Shown: in pieces, positions 27,250 to 35,117 of the stretch
Layout: the number at the start of each line of letters is the position of its first letter
Position numbering within the stretch: position 1 is the first letter of the stretch
Source: Streptomyces sp. TBY4
GTDB taxonomy: Bacteria; Actinomycetota; Actinomycetes; Streptomycetales; Streptomycetaceae
Reading direction: 5' to 3'
DNA length: 64,000 bases
NCBI RefSeq assembly: GCF_024213195.1
Contig: NZ_JANAVF010000019.1
Location: forward strand, 62,001-126,000
The notes under the pieces: generated by a model
Seen by the model: the letters and a program-made list of their open reading frames with translations, nothing else
What the model was told of the DNA's origin: nothing
Databases searched by the model: none
Program-made: the position numbers and the translations under genes

Positions 27250-28866
27250 GTGCGCAGATCCGCGCTCCCCATCGTTGCGGCCATGTCCATGGCCCTACTG
27301 CTCCCGCAGAATTTCTCGGCCTCCGCCGCCGAAGAGGCGCCCAGCGCACCTCTCAGCGCGGGCGATGTCACGAACATCGGCCCCGGCCTCTACACGTCCG
27401 AGAACGACAGCTACCGGATCTTCGAGAGCGACCTCTCGGTCGGCCTCATGGGCCGCAAGCACACCATCACCGGACAGGCGGTGGGCGTCTCGCAGGCCCA
27501 GGACGCCCCCCAGACCCGCTCCGACCTCGGAGTCTTCGGTCCCAGCTGGCAGGCCGAGTTCGTCGGTGGCCAGCTGAACCGCAAGCTGGCCCAGGAGTCG
27601 GGTGCGATCGTCACCACCGACCTCGACAACAGCGAGTCCGTCCGCTACGAGATGACCGACTCCCTGGAGGCTCCGGGCGGCGGCAGCGTCAACACCTACA
27701 CCTCGTCCGACGGTTCGACCATCGTCGAGAACGTGACGTGGGACGACCTCGCCGGTGAGATGAAGTCGAGCATCACCGAGACGCTGAACTTCGGCATGGG
27801 CGCCGCGTCCGAGGGCGACAGCGGCCCCGTCGACGCGAACGGCGCCCCCATCCCGGAGGCCGACCTCCACCCCACGTACACCTGGAAGCAGGTGTCCGGC
27901 ACCGGTGACACCTGGCGCGTCACGAGCGTCGGCACCAAGGCGCTCAATTCCACCCAGGTCTCCTACGACGCCCAGGGCCGCGTGGCCACCGTCAACGAGC
28001 CCGCCGCCGGCGAGCACCCGGCGCGGTCCCTCGCCCTGAACTACGCCACCGCGACCACCGCGGCGGGCACGACCCTCGGTGACGTGGCCGGCCAGGTCAA
28101 GGACATCACGGTCACCACCGGCCAGACCGTCGAGACGCTGGCCCGCTACACCTACGAGGCCTCCGGTCTGCTCCGCGAGGTCACCAACCCGGCCGCGGGC
28201 ACCGAGCTCAGCTCCTACACCTACGACGGCGCCGACCGCCTCTCGACCCTGACGAGCGGCGACGGCGGCGACTGGCAGCTGACCTTCACGGGCGACGCCG
28301 CCGCCCCGCAGGCCCAGGAGACCAGCGGTGGCATCCCCGACGCCGGCTCCATCGTGGCCGGCGTCCAGGAGAACCCCGACGGTGTGGCCCCGCCCGCCGA
28401 GAACTTCGTAGTCGGCGAGCCCAGCGGCGCGCTGGCCTACCCGGCCGCCTGCTCCTCCCCGCAGGCGTGGATCCGCTGGTGGGGCAACTGCTCGACCGTG
28501 GTCGCCCACTACGGCTGGAAGTGGCCGTCCTGGAAGCAGACGCCCACCGGCTACTGGGTCCGCGGCATCTACGAGGACCACTGCACCACCTCGATCGACC
28601 GCCCGTACGGCTTCGACTTCCGCGCCGCGTGTGACGCGCACGACTACGCCTACGGCACCATCGGCAACAGGTACAAGGGTTACGGCTGGTACCTGGACAC
28701 CAACCAGGGTTACAACGCCGACGCCGCGTTCTACAACCTGCTGCGCTACAACACCTGCCCGGCCTACGCCTGGTGGTCGCAGAGCAAGTGCAAGGCCCTG
28801 GCCGCCACCTACTACGGCTTCGTCTACAAGTACGGTCACCCGCGGAACGGTGCCAACGCCACCTGA
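27250..28866 (+). CDS. Secreted phospholipase A2 with RHS/YD-repeat-like N-terminal region
   Basis: A GTG at 27250 (GAGAGG upstream) gives 538 residues with a signal peptide (VRRSALPIVAAMSMALLLPQ, then NFSASAAEE). The middle is beta-rich with YD-like repeats (YDAQGRVATVN, YTYEASGLLREVTNPAAG, YTYDGADRLSTL). The C-terminal 130 residues are a prokaryotic PLA2 domain: CTTSIDRPYGFDFRAAC, then DAHDYAYGTIGNRYKGYGWY, with the catalytic His-Asp pair at 464-465. Streptomyces PLA2 (for example from S. violaceoruber) is normally about 120 residues. Here it is a C-terminal module on an RHS-like stalk, like the toxin tips of polymorphic toxins. Confidence 0.88.
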   Translation: MRRSALPIVAAMSMALLLPQNFSASAAEEAPSAPLSAGDVTNIGPGLYTSENDSYRIFESDLSVGLMGRKHTITGQAVGVSQAQDAPQTRSDLGVFGPSWQAEFVGGQLNRKLAQESGAIVTTDLDNSESVRYEMTDSLEAPGGGSVNTYTSSDGSTIVENVTWDDLAGEMKSSITETLNFGMGAASEGDSGPVDANGAPIPEADLHPTYTWKQVSGTGDTWRVTSVGTKALNSTQVSYDAQGRVATVNEPAAGEHPARSLALNYATATTAAGTTLGDVAGQVKDITVTTGQTVETLARYTYEASGLLREVTNPAAGTELSSYTYDGADRLSTLTSGDGGDWQLTFTGDAAAPQAQETSGGIPDAGSIVAGVQENPDGVAPPAENFVVGEPSGALAYPAACSSPQAWIRWWGNCSTVVAHYGWKWPSWKQTPTGYWVRGIYEDHCTTSIDRPYGFDFRAACDAHDYAYGTIGNRYKGYGWYLDTNQGYNADAAFYNLLRYNTCPAYAWWSQSKCKALAATYYGFVYKYGHPRNGANAT

Positions 28867-28889
28867 TCGGCCCGCCGATCCATCTGACG

Positions 28890-29027
28890 GAACCGTCCGA
28901 CTGCACCGTCCGACTGAACCCGTCCGACCGCACCACCTGATGGAACCGTCCGACTGCACCGTCCGACTGAACCCGTCCGACCGCACCACCTGATGGAACC
29001 GCCCGACTGAACCGTCCGGCGGAACCG
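28890..29027. repeat. 53-bp tandem repeat (two exact copies plus partial third)
   Basis: Two identical 53-bp units (28890-28942 and 28943-28995) and a degenerate third follow the phospholipase stop. Each contains CCGTCCGACTG subrepeats. The 471-bp gap between phospholipase and protease holds this repeat, a terminator and proline-rich shadow frames, but no convincing gene. Confidence 0.9.
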
Positions 29028-29040
29028 TTCGAAGGACTAC

Positions 29041-29083
29041 GCAGGGGCCGGGCGCCCGACCCGTCCGGCGCCCCGGCCCCTGC
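29041..29083 (+). terminator. Long GC-rich hairpin downstream of phospholipase gene
   Basis: GCAGGGGCCGGG-CGCC pairs with GGCG-CCCCGGCCCCTGC with one bulge. It is placed 175 bp past the phospholipase stop after the tandem repeat. Confidence 0.7.
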
Positions 29084-29337
29084 GTCCCCCGAAGCCCCTG
29101 GCCCCAGGCCCCGGAAGCCCCGGAACTCCTGGCCCCAGGTCCCCGGAGCCCGCCGGAGTCACCGGAGCGCGCGTTTCCCCCTGAGCCCTCGCCTTCCAGG
29201 CCCCCGCTCATGCGCCCGCTCCCACCACGGCTCCCGCTCCCGCTCCACCCCATGAACTTCCGCTCCACCCCGCGCCCTTGGCCTCCGCCCCGGCCGCGCC
29301 CCGTAGTCCCGTCCCCCGCCCCGTTCCCACCCCTCCC

Positions 29338-32124
29338 ATGGAGTCACGCGTGAAGAGATCCATGCGGGTCGTGCTCGCCGCCTCGGCAGTAGCCGCCGTT
29401 CTCACCGCCGTACCGGTCGGCTTCAACCCCGTGTCGGGCACCGCCCCGGCGTTCGCCGCGGACAACGGAGCCATCGACCCGCCGCTGTTCGACGAGACCC
29501 AGGACGGCGGCACCGTCCGCGTCAACGTGGTCCTCGACGGCCGGTCGGAACTCTCCTCGGCCTCCGAAGCGGGCGAGGTCCTCGTCTCCTACGAGACCCT
29601 GCCGATGGTCACCCTCCGGGTGAACCGCTCCGGCCTGGACTCGCTGAGCGCGATGGCGGGCGTCGTCAGCGTCACCGAGGACATCCCCGTCGAGGCGACG
29701 CTGAACGAGTCCACCGCCAAGATCGGCAGCGACGCGGCCGTCGCCGCCGGAAAGAACGGCGCGGGCAGCACGATCGCGATCCTCGACACCGGTGTCGCCA
29801 CCAACCACCCCTTCCTCGCCGGCCGGGTCAAGGCCGAGGCGTGCTTCTCCGTCACCGACCCCGCCTACGGCGCCACCAGCCTGTGCCCCGACGGCACCAC
29901 CGAGCAGCACGGCACCGGCAGCGCCGACGCCGACAGCGGCCCCTGCACCACCGTCGGCGCCGGCTGCTCCCACGGCACCCACGTCGCCGGCATCGCCGCG
30001 GGCAACGGAGCCGGCGTGGCCGGAGCCCCCGCACGAGGTGTCGCGCCCGGCGCGGACATCATCGCCATGCAGGTCTTCTCCAAGTTCACCTCCGACTCCT
30101 ACTGCGGCCCGGGCGCCAGCCCCTGCGTCCTGAGCTTCACCAGCTCGCAGATCAAGGCCCTGGAGAAGGTCTCGGCCCTCAAGAGCGCCGGCACCAACGT
30201 CATCGCGGCCAACCTCTCCCTGGGCGGCGGTCGTTGGACGGCCGCCTGCAACACGGATGCCCGTAAGCCGATCATCGACACCCTCTTCGCCCAGGGCGTC
30301 GCCACCGTCGTCGCGGCCGGCAACAACGGCTACACGAACGCCGTCAACTCCCCCGGCTGCGTGCCCTCGGCACTGACCGTCGGCTCGACGACGGACGACG
30401 ACCAGCTCTCCAGCTTCAGCAACCGCGGCCCGCTCCTGGACATCCTCGCCCCCGGCACCGCCATCACCTCCTCCGTCCCCGGCGGCACCTTCGCCTCCAA
30501 GAACGGCACCTCGATGGCCGCGCCGCACGTGGCCGGCGCCCTCGCGATCCTGCGCCAGGCCCACCCCGGCAAGACCCTCGCCGAGCTGGAGACCCTCCTG
30601 AAGGAGGGCGGCACGCCCATCACGTACTCCGGCGCGGTCACCCCCCGCCTCAAGGTCGAGGTCCCGGCGGCACCCCTGCGCCCCCGCTTCACCGACTTCA
30701 ACTGCGACACCATCGAGGACACCGTCATCGGTGACCCGAAGGCGACCGTCGGCGGCGACGCCGGCGCCGGTGTGGTCCGCGTGGTCTACGGCGGCGGCAA
30801 GGGCACGGCCGAGTTCCACCAGGACCTCGCCACCGTCCCGGACGACGCCGAGGCCGGTGACTCCTTCGGCGAGAACCTCGCCACCTTCGACCAGGACGAG
30901 GACGGCTGCTCCGACCTCGTCGTGGGCATCCCGAGCGAGGACAACGGCACGGACGCCGACGCCGGCTCCGTCAACGTCCTCTACGGTGCCGCCGGCGGCC
31001 TGACCACCGGCAAGACCGCCCTCAACCTGCTCCAGGGCACCGGCGAAGGCGCCGTCAAGGCCGCCGCGTCCGTGGCCGAGGACCGCTTCGGCCACGCCGT
31101 CGCCGCCGGCTACACCGGCCAGGGCCAGCCGTACCTGCTGATCGGCGCGCCCGGCAAGGACGTCGGCGCCGTCAAGGACGCCGGCTCCGTCTACTACCTG
31201 CGCGGGACCACCAACGTGGTGACCGACCAGAACAAGCCCGCCATGGACGGCGACAACGAGACCGGCGACCGCTTCGGCTCGACCATCACCGCCTCCGCGA
31301 ACCACATCGTCATCGGCACCCCGAACGAGGCCATCGGCACCGCGGCCGACGCGGGCAACATCCAGCTGCTCACCCACGAGCTGAACGCCGGCGGCCTGCC
31401 GACCCCCCTCGTGGGCCTCAACCAGAACGACCCGCTCGTCGCCAGCCTGGCCGAGGCCGGGGACCTGTTCGGCGGCTCCCTCTCCGCCATCGCCTACACC
31501 CCGTCCGGCGGGACCTCCGCGACCGACACCCTCCTCGCGGTGGGCGTGCCCGGCGAGGGCCTGACGGTCGCCTCGGCCCCCGTCGACCACGCCGGCCAGG
31601 CCTACACCTTCCGCATCACCGGTGCGGGCGCCGTCACCAAGGTCGCCTCCATCACCGCCGAGGTCGCCGGAGTGACCGGCACGGCCGCCGCCGGTGACCA
31701 GCTCGGCCACAGCGTGGCCCTGGTCAACCTCGCCCCCGAGACCCCCGCCACCCCGGCGACCCTCGTCCTCGCGGTCGGCATCCCCGGCAAGGACATCGGC
31801 GGCGCGGCCGACGCGGGCGCGGTGCAGACCTTCGACCCGCTCGGTGCCCCCGGTGACACCGACCAGTGGATCCAGGCGGGCGACGCCTCCGGCCTGGGCG
31901 GCACCCCGACGGCCGGCCACGCCATCGGCTCCCACCTGGGCGCCACCACCTCGGCCCTGCGCATCGGCGTCCCGAACGCCACCCCGTCCGGCGCCGTCCA
32001 CGCCCTCCCGTGGGGCAACACGACGGCCGGCCGCACCGGAGCCGCCGCCGCCGTCACCACCCACCAGCCCGGCCAGAACGGCCTCCCGGCCACCGGCACC
32101 GCCTTCGGCTGGTCCACCGCCTGA
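29338..32124 (+). CDS. Secreted S8 (subtilisin-like) serine protease with FG-GAP-like C-terminal repeats
   Basis: From the ATG at 29338 the protein has 928 residues; GTG 29350 or ATG 29362 are possible starts. A signal peptide (VVLAASAVAAVLTAVPVG) and a propeptide precede the S8 domain. Catalytic residues are in IAILDTGVATNHPF (Asp about 150), SHGTHVAGIAAG (His about 212) and NGTSMAAPHVAGAL (Ser about 392). The last 480 residues hold FG-GAP/integrin-like repeats of the form AGDSFGENLATFDQDEDG and SDLVVGIPSEDNGTDADAGS, which suggest a calcium-binding beta-propeller. The protein is probably extracellular. The combination with a propeller is known in actinomycetes but uncommon. Confidence 0.9.
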   Translation: MESRVKRSMRVVLAASAVAAVLTAVPVGFNPVSGTAPAFAADNGAIDPPLFDETQDGGTVRVNVVLDGRSELSSASEAGEVLVSYETLPMVTLRVNRSGLDSLSAMAGVVSVTEDIPVEATLNESTAKIGSDAAVAAGKNGAGSTIAILDTGVATNHPFLAGRVKAEACFSVTDPAYGATSLCPDGTTEQHGTGSADADSGPCTTVGAGCSHGTHVAGIAAGNGAGVAGAPARGVAPGADIIAMQVFSKFTSDSYCGPGASPCVLSFTSSQIKALEKVSALKSAGTNVIAANLSLGGGRWTAACNTDARKPIIDTLFAQGVATVVAAGNNGYTNAVNSPGCVPSALTVGSTTDDDQLSSFSNRGPLLDILAPGTAITSSVPGGTFASKNGTSMAAPHVAGALAILRQAHPGKTLAELETLLKEGGTPITYSGAVTPRLKVEVPAAPLRPRFTDFNCDTIEDTVIGDPKATVGGDAGAGVVRVVYGGGKGTAEFHQDLATVPDDAEAGDSFGENLATFDQDEDGCSDLVVGIPSEDNGTDADAGSVNVLYGAAGGLTTGKTALNLLQGTGEGAVKAAASVAEDRFGHAVAAGYTGQGQPYLLIGAPGKDVGAVKDAGSVYYLRGTTNVVTDQNKPAMDGDNETGDRFGSTITASANHIVIGTPNEAIGTAADAGNIQLLTHELNAGGLPTPLVGLNQNDPLVASLAEAGDLFGGSLSAIAYTPSGGTSATDTLLAVGVPGEGLTVASAPVDHAGQAYTFRITGAGAVTKVASITAEVAGVTGTAAAGDQLGHSVALVNLAPETPATPATLVLAVGIPGKDIGGAADAGAVQTFDPLGAPGDTDQWIQAGDASGLGGTPTAGHAIGSHLGATTSALRIGVPNATPSGAVHALPWGNTTAGRTGAAAAVTTHQPGQNGLPATGTAFGWSTA

Positions 32125-32129
32125 CAACC

Positions 32130-32162
32130 GGGCCGCCCGGGCAACCCCCTCCCGGGCGGCCC
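32130..32162 (+). terminator. Hairpin after the protease gene
   Basis: GGGCCGCCCGGG and CCCGGGCGGCCC form a perfect 12-bp stem 6 bp past the protease stop. Confidence 0.8.
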
Positions 32163-32220
32163 ACCCACCCACCTCGCCCCTACACCCCCACCCCTCACCC
32201 CACTGCCCGGGAGGCTCCCT

Positions 32221-32634
32221 GTGTCTCAGATCATCGGCTACGCCTCAGGTGTCTTCGACCTCTTCCACATCGGCCACCTCCAGCTGCTCAAGGCGGCCCG
32301 CGCGCAGTGCGACTACCTGGTGGCCGGGGTACTGACCGACGAGGCCGCCTGCCACAAGGGATTCCCCCCGGCCATCCCCCTCCACGAGCGCCTCGAGGTC
32401 GTCAGCTCCATGACCTGCGTGGACGAGGCCATCGTGGACCCGACCCTGGAGGGCCTGGACGCCTGGCAGCAGATCGGCTTCCACCGCCTCTTCAAGGGCG
32501 AGAACTGGCGGGGCACCCCCCGGAGCACCCGCTGGGAGAACGACTTCACCACCCTGGGCGTAGAGGTCGTCTACCTCCCGAACGCCCCCCACGCCCCCAG
32601 CACCAACCTCCACCGCCTGATCCAGCAACTCTGA
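32221..32634 (+). CDS. Cytidylyltransferase family protein (TagD/glycerol-3-phosphate cytidylyltransferase-like)
   Basis: A GTG start with GGGAGG upstream gives 137 residues. The nucleotidyltransferase signature ASGVFDLFHIGHLQLL contains the HxGH motif. Later motifs (LFKGENWRGTPR, in place of RTEGISTT) complete a Rossmann-like small cytidylyltransferase of TagD size. TagD makes CDP-glycerol for wall teichoic acid. Related enzymes use ethanolamine phosphate or sugar phosphates, so the substrate is inferred only loosely. It is the last chromosomal gene before the tRNA. Confidence 0.85.
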   Translation: MSQIIGYASGVFDLFHIGHLQLLKAARAQCDYLVAGVLTDEAACHKGFPPAIPLHERLEVVSSMTCVDEAIVDPTLEGLDAWQQIGFHRLFKGENWRGTPRSTRWENDFTTLGVEVVYLPNAPHAPSTNLHRLIQQL

Positions 32635-32660
32635 CCCACCCCCCCGGGCACAGACACCAG

Positions 32661-32690
32661 AGGCCCCCAGCCGAAACCGGCTGGGGGCCT
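32661..32690 (+). terminator. Intrinsic terminator of the cytidylyltransferase gene
   Basis: AGGCCCCCAGCCG and CGGCTGGGGGCCT form a perfect 13-bp stem with an AAAC loop. Its stem is nearly identical to that of the hairpin at 32782. Confidence 0.92.
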
Positions 32691-32781
32691 CCGCGTTTGA
32701 ACGCTACCGACGCAGACGGCTCGAGAGGCGCCGGGCTGTCAGTGATCGCCGCCGTTGGTGTCACCTGTGGACGTCGACGTC

Positions 32782-32815
32782 AAAGGCCCCCAGTCGTGAT
32801 CGACTGGGGGCCTTT
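32782..32815 (-). terminator. Intrinsic terminator of the tRNA-Arg gene
   Basis: AAAGGCCCCCAGTCG and CGACTGGGGGCCTTT form a perfect 15-bp stem. The hairpin lies 8 bp past the 3' end of the minus-strand tRNA and ends in a T run on that strand. Confidence 0.92.
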
Positions 32816-32822
32816 GCGCTTG

Positions 32823-32895
32823 TGCCCTCGGCAGGATTCGAACCTGCGACACCCGCTTTAGGAGAGCCGTGCTCTATCCCCTGAGCTACGAAGGC
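32823..32895 (-). tRNA. tRNA-Arg (anticodon CCU)
   Basis: The minus strand folds as a complete 73-nt tRNA. The acceptor stem GCCTTCG pairs with CGAGGGC (one G-U) and is followed by discriminator A. The D arm is GCTCAGGGGATAGAGC, the anticodon loop CTCCTAA carries CCT, and the T arm reads GCAGGTTCGAATCCTGC. CCA is not encoded. tRNA-Arg with this anticodon is a known phage integration target in Streptomyces (phage VWB). The prophage begins on its 5' side. Confidence 0.97.
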
Positions 32896-33060
32896 GGGTG
32901 TTTGGTCTGTGTCGGCAATCACCTTACCCGATAGGGGTGGTGAGCATCTACGGGCCGCATTCCCCCAGGTCAGGCCGCGTGTGAAGGGTCCGAGCGGGAG
33001 CCGTGACCTTCCTGTTCCTGCCCACGTCTTCCCTGCCTTTCCTTGATCTTCCTTCCCCTT

Positions 33061-33114
33061 CTGTCCCCCGTCTGTCCCCCGCCGTTCCCCGGTTCTGTCC
33101 CCCGCCTGTCCCCC
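33061..33114. repeat. Four CTGTCCCCC direct repeats (iteron-like)
   Basis: Exact copies start at 33061, 33072, 33095 and 33106, giving 11-, 23- and 11-bp spacing, close to multiples of a helical turn. They read GGGGGACAG on the minus strand. They lie in the 349-bp gene-free stretch between the tRNA and the first prophage gene, inside a pyrimidine-rich tract (33003-33120). Confidence 0.8.
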
Positions 33115-33244
33115 CGGCCCTGGTCCACCGTGACTGTGCATTGAAGTTCCGGGTGGCGTATTCGCAGGTGAGAGGTCGTCTTCCAGAGTGCTGACGACCG
33201 CAATCAGTTCGCGATCCCTGGGTGATGAACACGCGATGTGCATC

Positions 33245-34288
33245 TCAGCCGGGGAGGATCATGCGCTGGAGGCGTACGTCCCACGTGCACTCGCGGTAGA
33301 GCCGGTTCAGGTCGTATGCCGCGTCTTCATCGTCGGCGTTGCAGGGCTCGGAGCCGTCGGCGCCGTCGCGGTAGTAGAAGCCGTACTCCTCGCACTCCTC
33401 ATCGCCGGGCCAGCGTCCAGACCAGAGCGTGAGGCAGCCGGTCCCGGGGTGGTTGCAGTCCCTGCGCTGGCGTCCGGTGAGGGCGCATCGCGCGAGGGTG
33501 CACCTGTCGGTGTGGAGGTGGCCGGGGTGTGCGTGGCACTTCGGGCAGGTGTTGCTCTGGGGGTTGGTGGACGGCTCGGGTTCGGGTGCCGGGTCGAGCT
33601 GGAGCCGGCCGAGCCAGAGTGATTGGAGGTGCTGGTCGAGTTCGCGGCCGTCGGCGACGGAGTGGATGTCGAGGGTGCGGTGGAGGAGTTCGCGGAGGTG
33701 GATGGCGGGGAGTTGGCTGAGGGCCCAGTGGAGGGTGAGGCTTCCGTCCTTGTGGCGGGTGATCCATCGGGTGCGGGCGCGCCAGGACACCTTGAGTTCG
33801 ATGTCGGGTTTCGTGGTGAGTTGCGTGATCCGGCGGCCGTGGTTTTTCAGCCATTCTCGGGTCTCGTTGGCGTAGAGGTTGATGAGGGTTCGGCGGGCAT
33901 CGTCCTCGTTTGTCGCGGCGTGGTGGCGGAGGTCGAGGGTGGGGCCGAGGTCGGGGTGGGTGTAGGCGATGGCGGCGCTGGCGCCGGGCTCCTGTCGGGT
34001 GATGCGGAGGGTGTGGGGACGGCCGAAGAAGGGGAAGGTTTCGCCGTTCTTGATGGTCTTGGTCGGGTTGTCGGGTGCGGTTTCGCAGAGGTGGGTGAGC
34101 TGGCGGTATATCCAGCGGCGTCGGCGGTTGACGAGCTCGTGGGCTTCTTCGTCGGTGGTGGTGTCGGGGCCTCGGACGATGATGTTGCCGGTGCTGGCTA
34201 CGTCGAGTTCGAGGGTGGTTCGGTTGCTGGTGCGGATGGTGACGGAGACGCCGTTGATGTTGATGGCGCGTTCGTTCAAATAGGTCAC
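33245..34288 (-). CDS. YgjP-like (DUF45) protein with altered metallopeptidase motif and Cys-rich C-terminus
   Basis: A GTG start (AGGGGAT upstream) gives 347 residues. The first 240 follow the YgjP/DUF45 layout (VTIRTSNRTTLELDVASTGN, then RRRRWIYRQLTHL). The zinc-protease site reads LRELLHRTLDIHS, so the first histidine of HExxH is arginine and catalysis is doubtful. The C-terminal 110 residues carry CPKCHAHPGHLHTDRC and further Cys/His pairs, suggesting zinc ribbons. It is the last gene of the early unit starting at promoter P1. Confidence 0.75.
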   Translation of the reverse strand: MTYLNERAININGVSVTIRTSNRTTLELDVASTGNIIVRGPDTTTDEEAHELVNRRRRWIYRQLTHLCETAPDNPTKTIKNGETFPFFGRPHTLRITRQEPGASAAIAYTHPDLGPTLDLRHHAATNEDDARRTLINLYANETREWLKNHGRRITQLTTKPDIELKVSWRARTRWITRHKDGSLTLHWALSQLPAIHLRELLHRTLDIHSVADGRELDQHLQSLWLGRLQLDPAPEPEPSTNPQSNTCPKCHAHPGHLHTDRCTLARCALTGRQRRDCNHPGTGCLTLWSGRWPGDEECEEYGFYYRDGADGSEPCNADDEDAAYDLNRLYRECTWDVRLQRMILPG

Positions 34289-34387
34289 TGCATATCCCCT
34301 GTCTGGGGTTGATGGGCGCGGATGTTGGCGCCCCGAGGATGGATTCCGGGGGGCGGAATTTGGTGCCGCCCCCCAGCCGGGCGGCCT

Positions 34388-34492
34388 CTACTCGTCACCG
34401 CAGGGAACGCAGATGGTCGCGGTGCAGCTGGCGCAGTGCCGCTCAAGCTGGTGTCCGCATTCGTCGCAGATGCGGGGGATCGTGATCTCCAT
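34388..34492 (-). CDS. 34-residue zinc-ribbon-like mini-protein
   Basis: The ATG at 34492 with GGGAG upstream gives 34 residues: MEITIPRICDECGHQLERHC, then ASCTATICVPCGDE. Three CxxC pairs (9/12, 20/23, 28/31) suggest one or two bound zinc ions. It is the first gene after promoter P1, which supports expression. Confidence 0.65.
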   Translation of the reverse strand: MEITIPRICDECGHQLERHCASCTATICVPCGDE

Positions 34493-34527
34493 GGGGGCTC
34501 CCTCTGTGGTGGTCCTGTTATATCGAA

Positions 34528-34555
34528 ATTCTACTATGCTTAGAGGGGGTGTCAA
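34528..34555 (-). promoter_or_regulatory. Early promoter P1
   Basis: On the minus strand: TTGACA (34555-34550), 16 bp, TAGAAT (34533-34528) within TAGTAGAATT. It heads the unit of the mini-protein and the YgjP-like gene. It matches six other sites in the prophage. Confidence 0.88.
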
Positions 34556-34584
34556 CTGGCCGGAGGGCCACCGCGAGGGGGCCT

Positions 34585-35046
34585 CTACCTTGCTCTCGCC
34601 GTGGCCTCGGCTTCGGCGAGGCGCGCACGCGCCGCCTTCAACGCACGTCGGGTCTCCGCGAGCTTGGCTGCCCTCCGTATCTCAAGGTCCCGGAGCCTGG
34701 CCACCTGCCTCTCGCAGTGCTCCAGGTGCGCCGCGTCGATGACGGCGCCAGGCCTGTGCGGCGAAGGGGCCCTCCGCGGGGTGATCGTCGAACCCCTCAG
34801 CTCCGCGAATTCCATGAACTCGCCCTCCACCACGTACTTGGTTCGGCGGGTCCTTGGACCTGTCTCCAGGACGAGCTTGGGGAAGTCGGCGTGCCGGGCA
34901 GCCCAGTTACTGACTGCTGACCGGGTTACTCCGGCGAGCTTGGCGCCGGCTGCGAGGTGGATGAGTTCCTTCTCCCTGCCCTGGAACTCAGGCCGGTGCC
35001 AGGTCGTGGGCATGGTGCTGTCCGTGGTGTTCAGGTTCTCGTTCAT
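34585..35046 (-). CDS. Helix-turn-helix DNA-binding protein with coiled-coil C-terminus
   Basis: The ATG at 35046 (GAAGG upstream) gives 153 residues. The segment HLAAGAKLAGVTRSAVSNWA, then ARHADFPKLVLETGPRTRRT, is a helix-turn-helix like those of phage small terminase or AlpA-type proteins. The last 55 residues are Arg/Ala/Glu-rich and likely form a coiled coil. It follows the ParB-like gene after a strong hairpin. Confidence 0.72.
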   Translation of the reverse strand: MNENLNTTDSTMPTTWHRPEFQGREKELIHLAAGAKLAGVTRSAVSNWAARHADFPKLVLETGPRTRRTKYVVEGEFMEFAELRGSTITPRRAPSPHRPGAVIDAAHLEHCERQVARLRDLEIRRAAKLAETRRALKAARARLAEAEATARAR

Positions 35047-35066
35047 GGTCTGCCTTCGGGTGTGCG

Positions 35067-35099
35067 CCCGGCGGCGGCCTCGGTGAGGCCGCCGCCGGG
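35067..35099 (-). terminator. Perfect hairpin between ParB-like and HTH genes
   Basis: CCCGGCGGCGGCCT and AGGCCGCCGCCGGG form a perfect 14-bp stem with a CGGTG loop, 18 bp past the ParB-like stop. No T run follows, so it may attenuate rather than stop transcription. Confidence 0.75.
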
Positions 35100-35117
35100 G
35101 ATGTGGGGGGAGGGGTT

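Noticed and set aside
29344..32172. 942-residue frame antisense to the protease
   Set aside because: A Gly/Val/Arg-rich antisense shadow of a high-GC gene; the sense strand has a complete S8 catalytic triad.
32761..33243. 160-residue minus-strand open frame across the tRNA
   Set aside because: The segment VAQGIEHGSPKAGVAGSNPA is the well-known artefact of translating a tRNA; the rest is repeats and pyrimidine tract.
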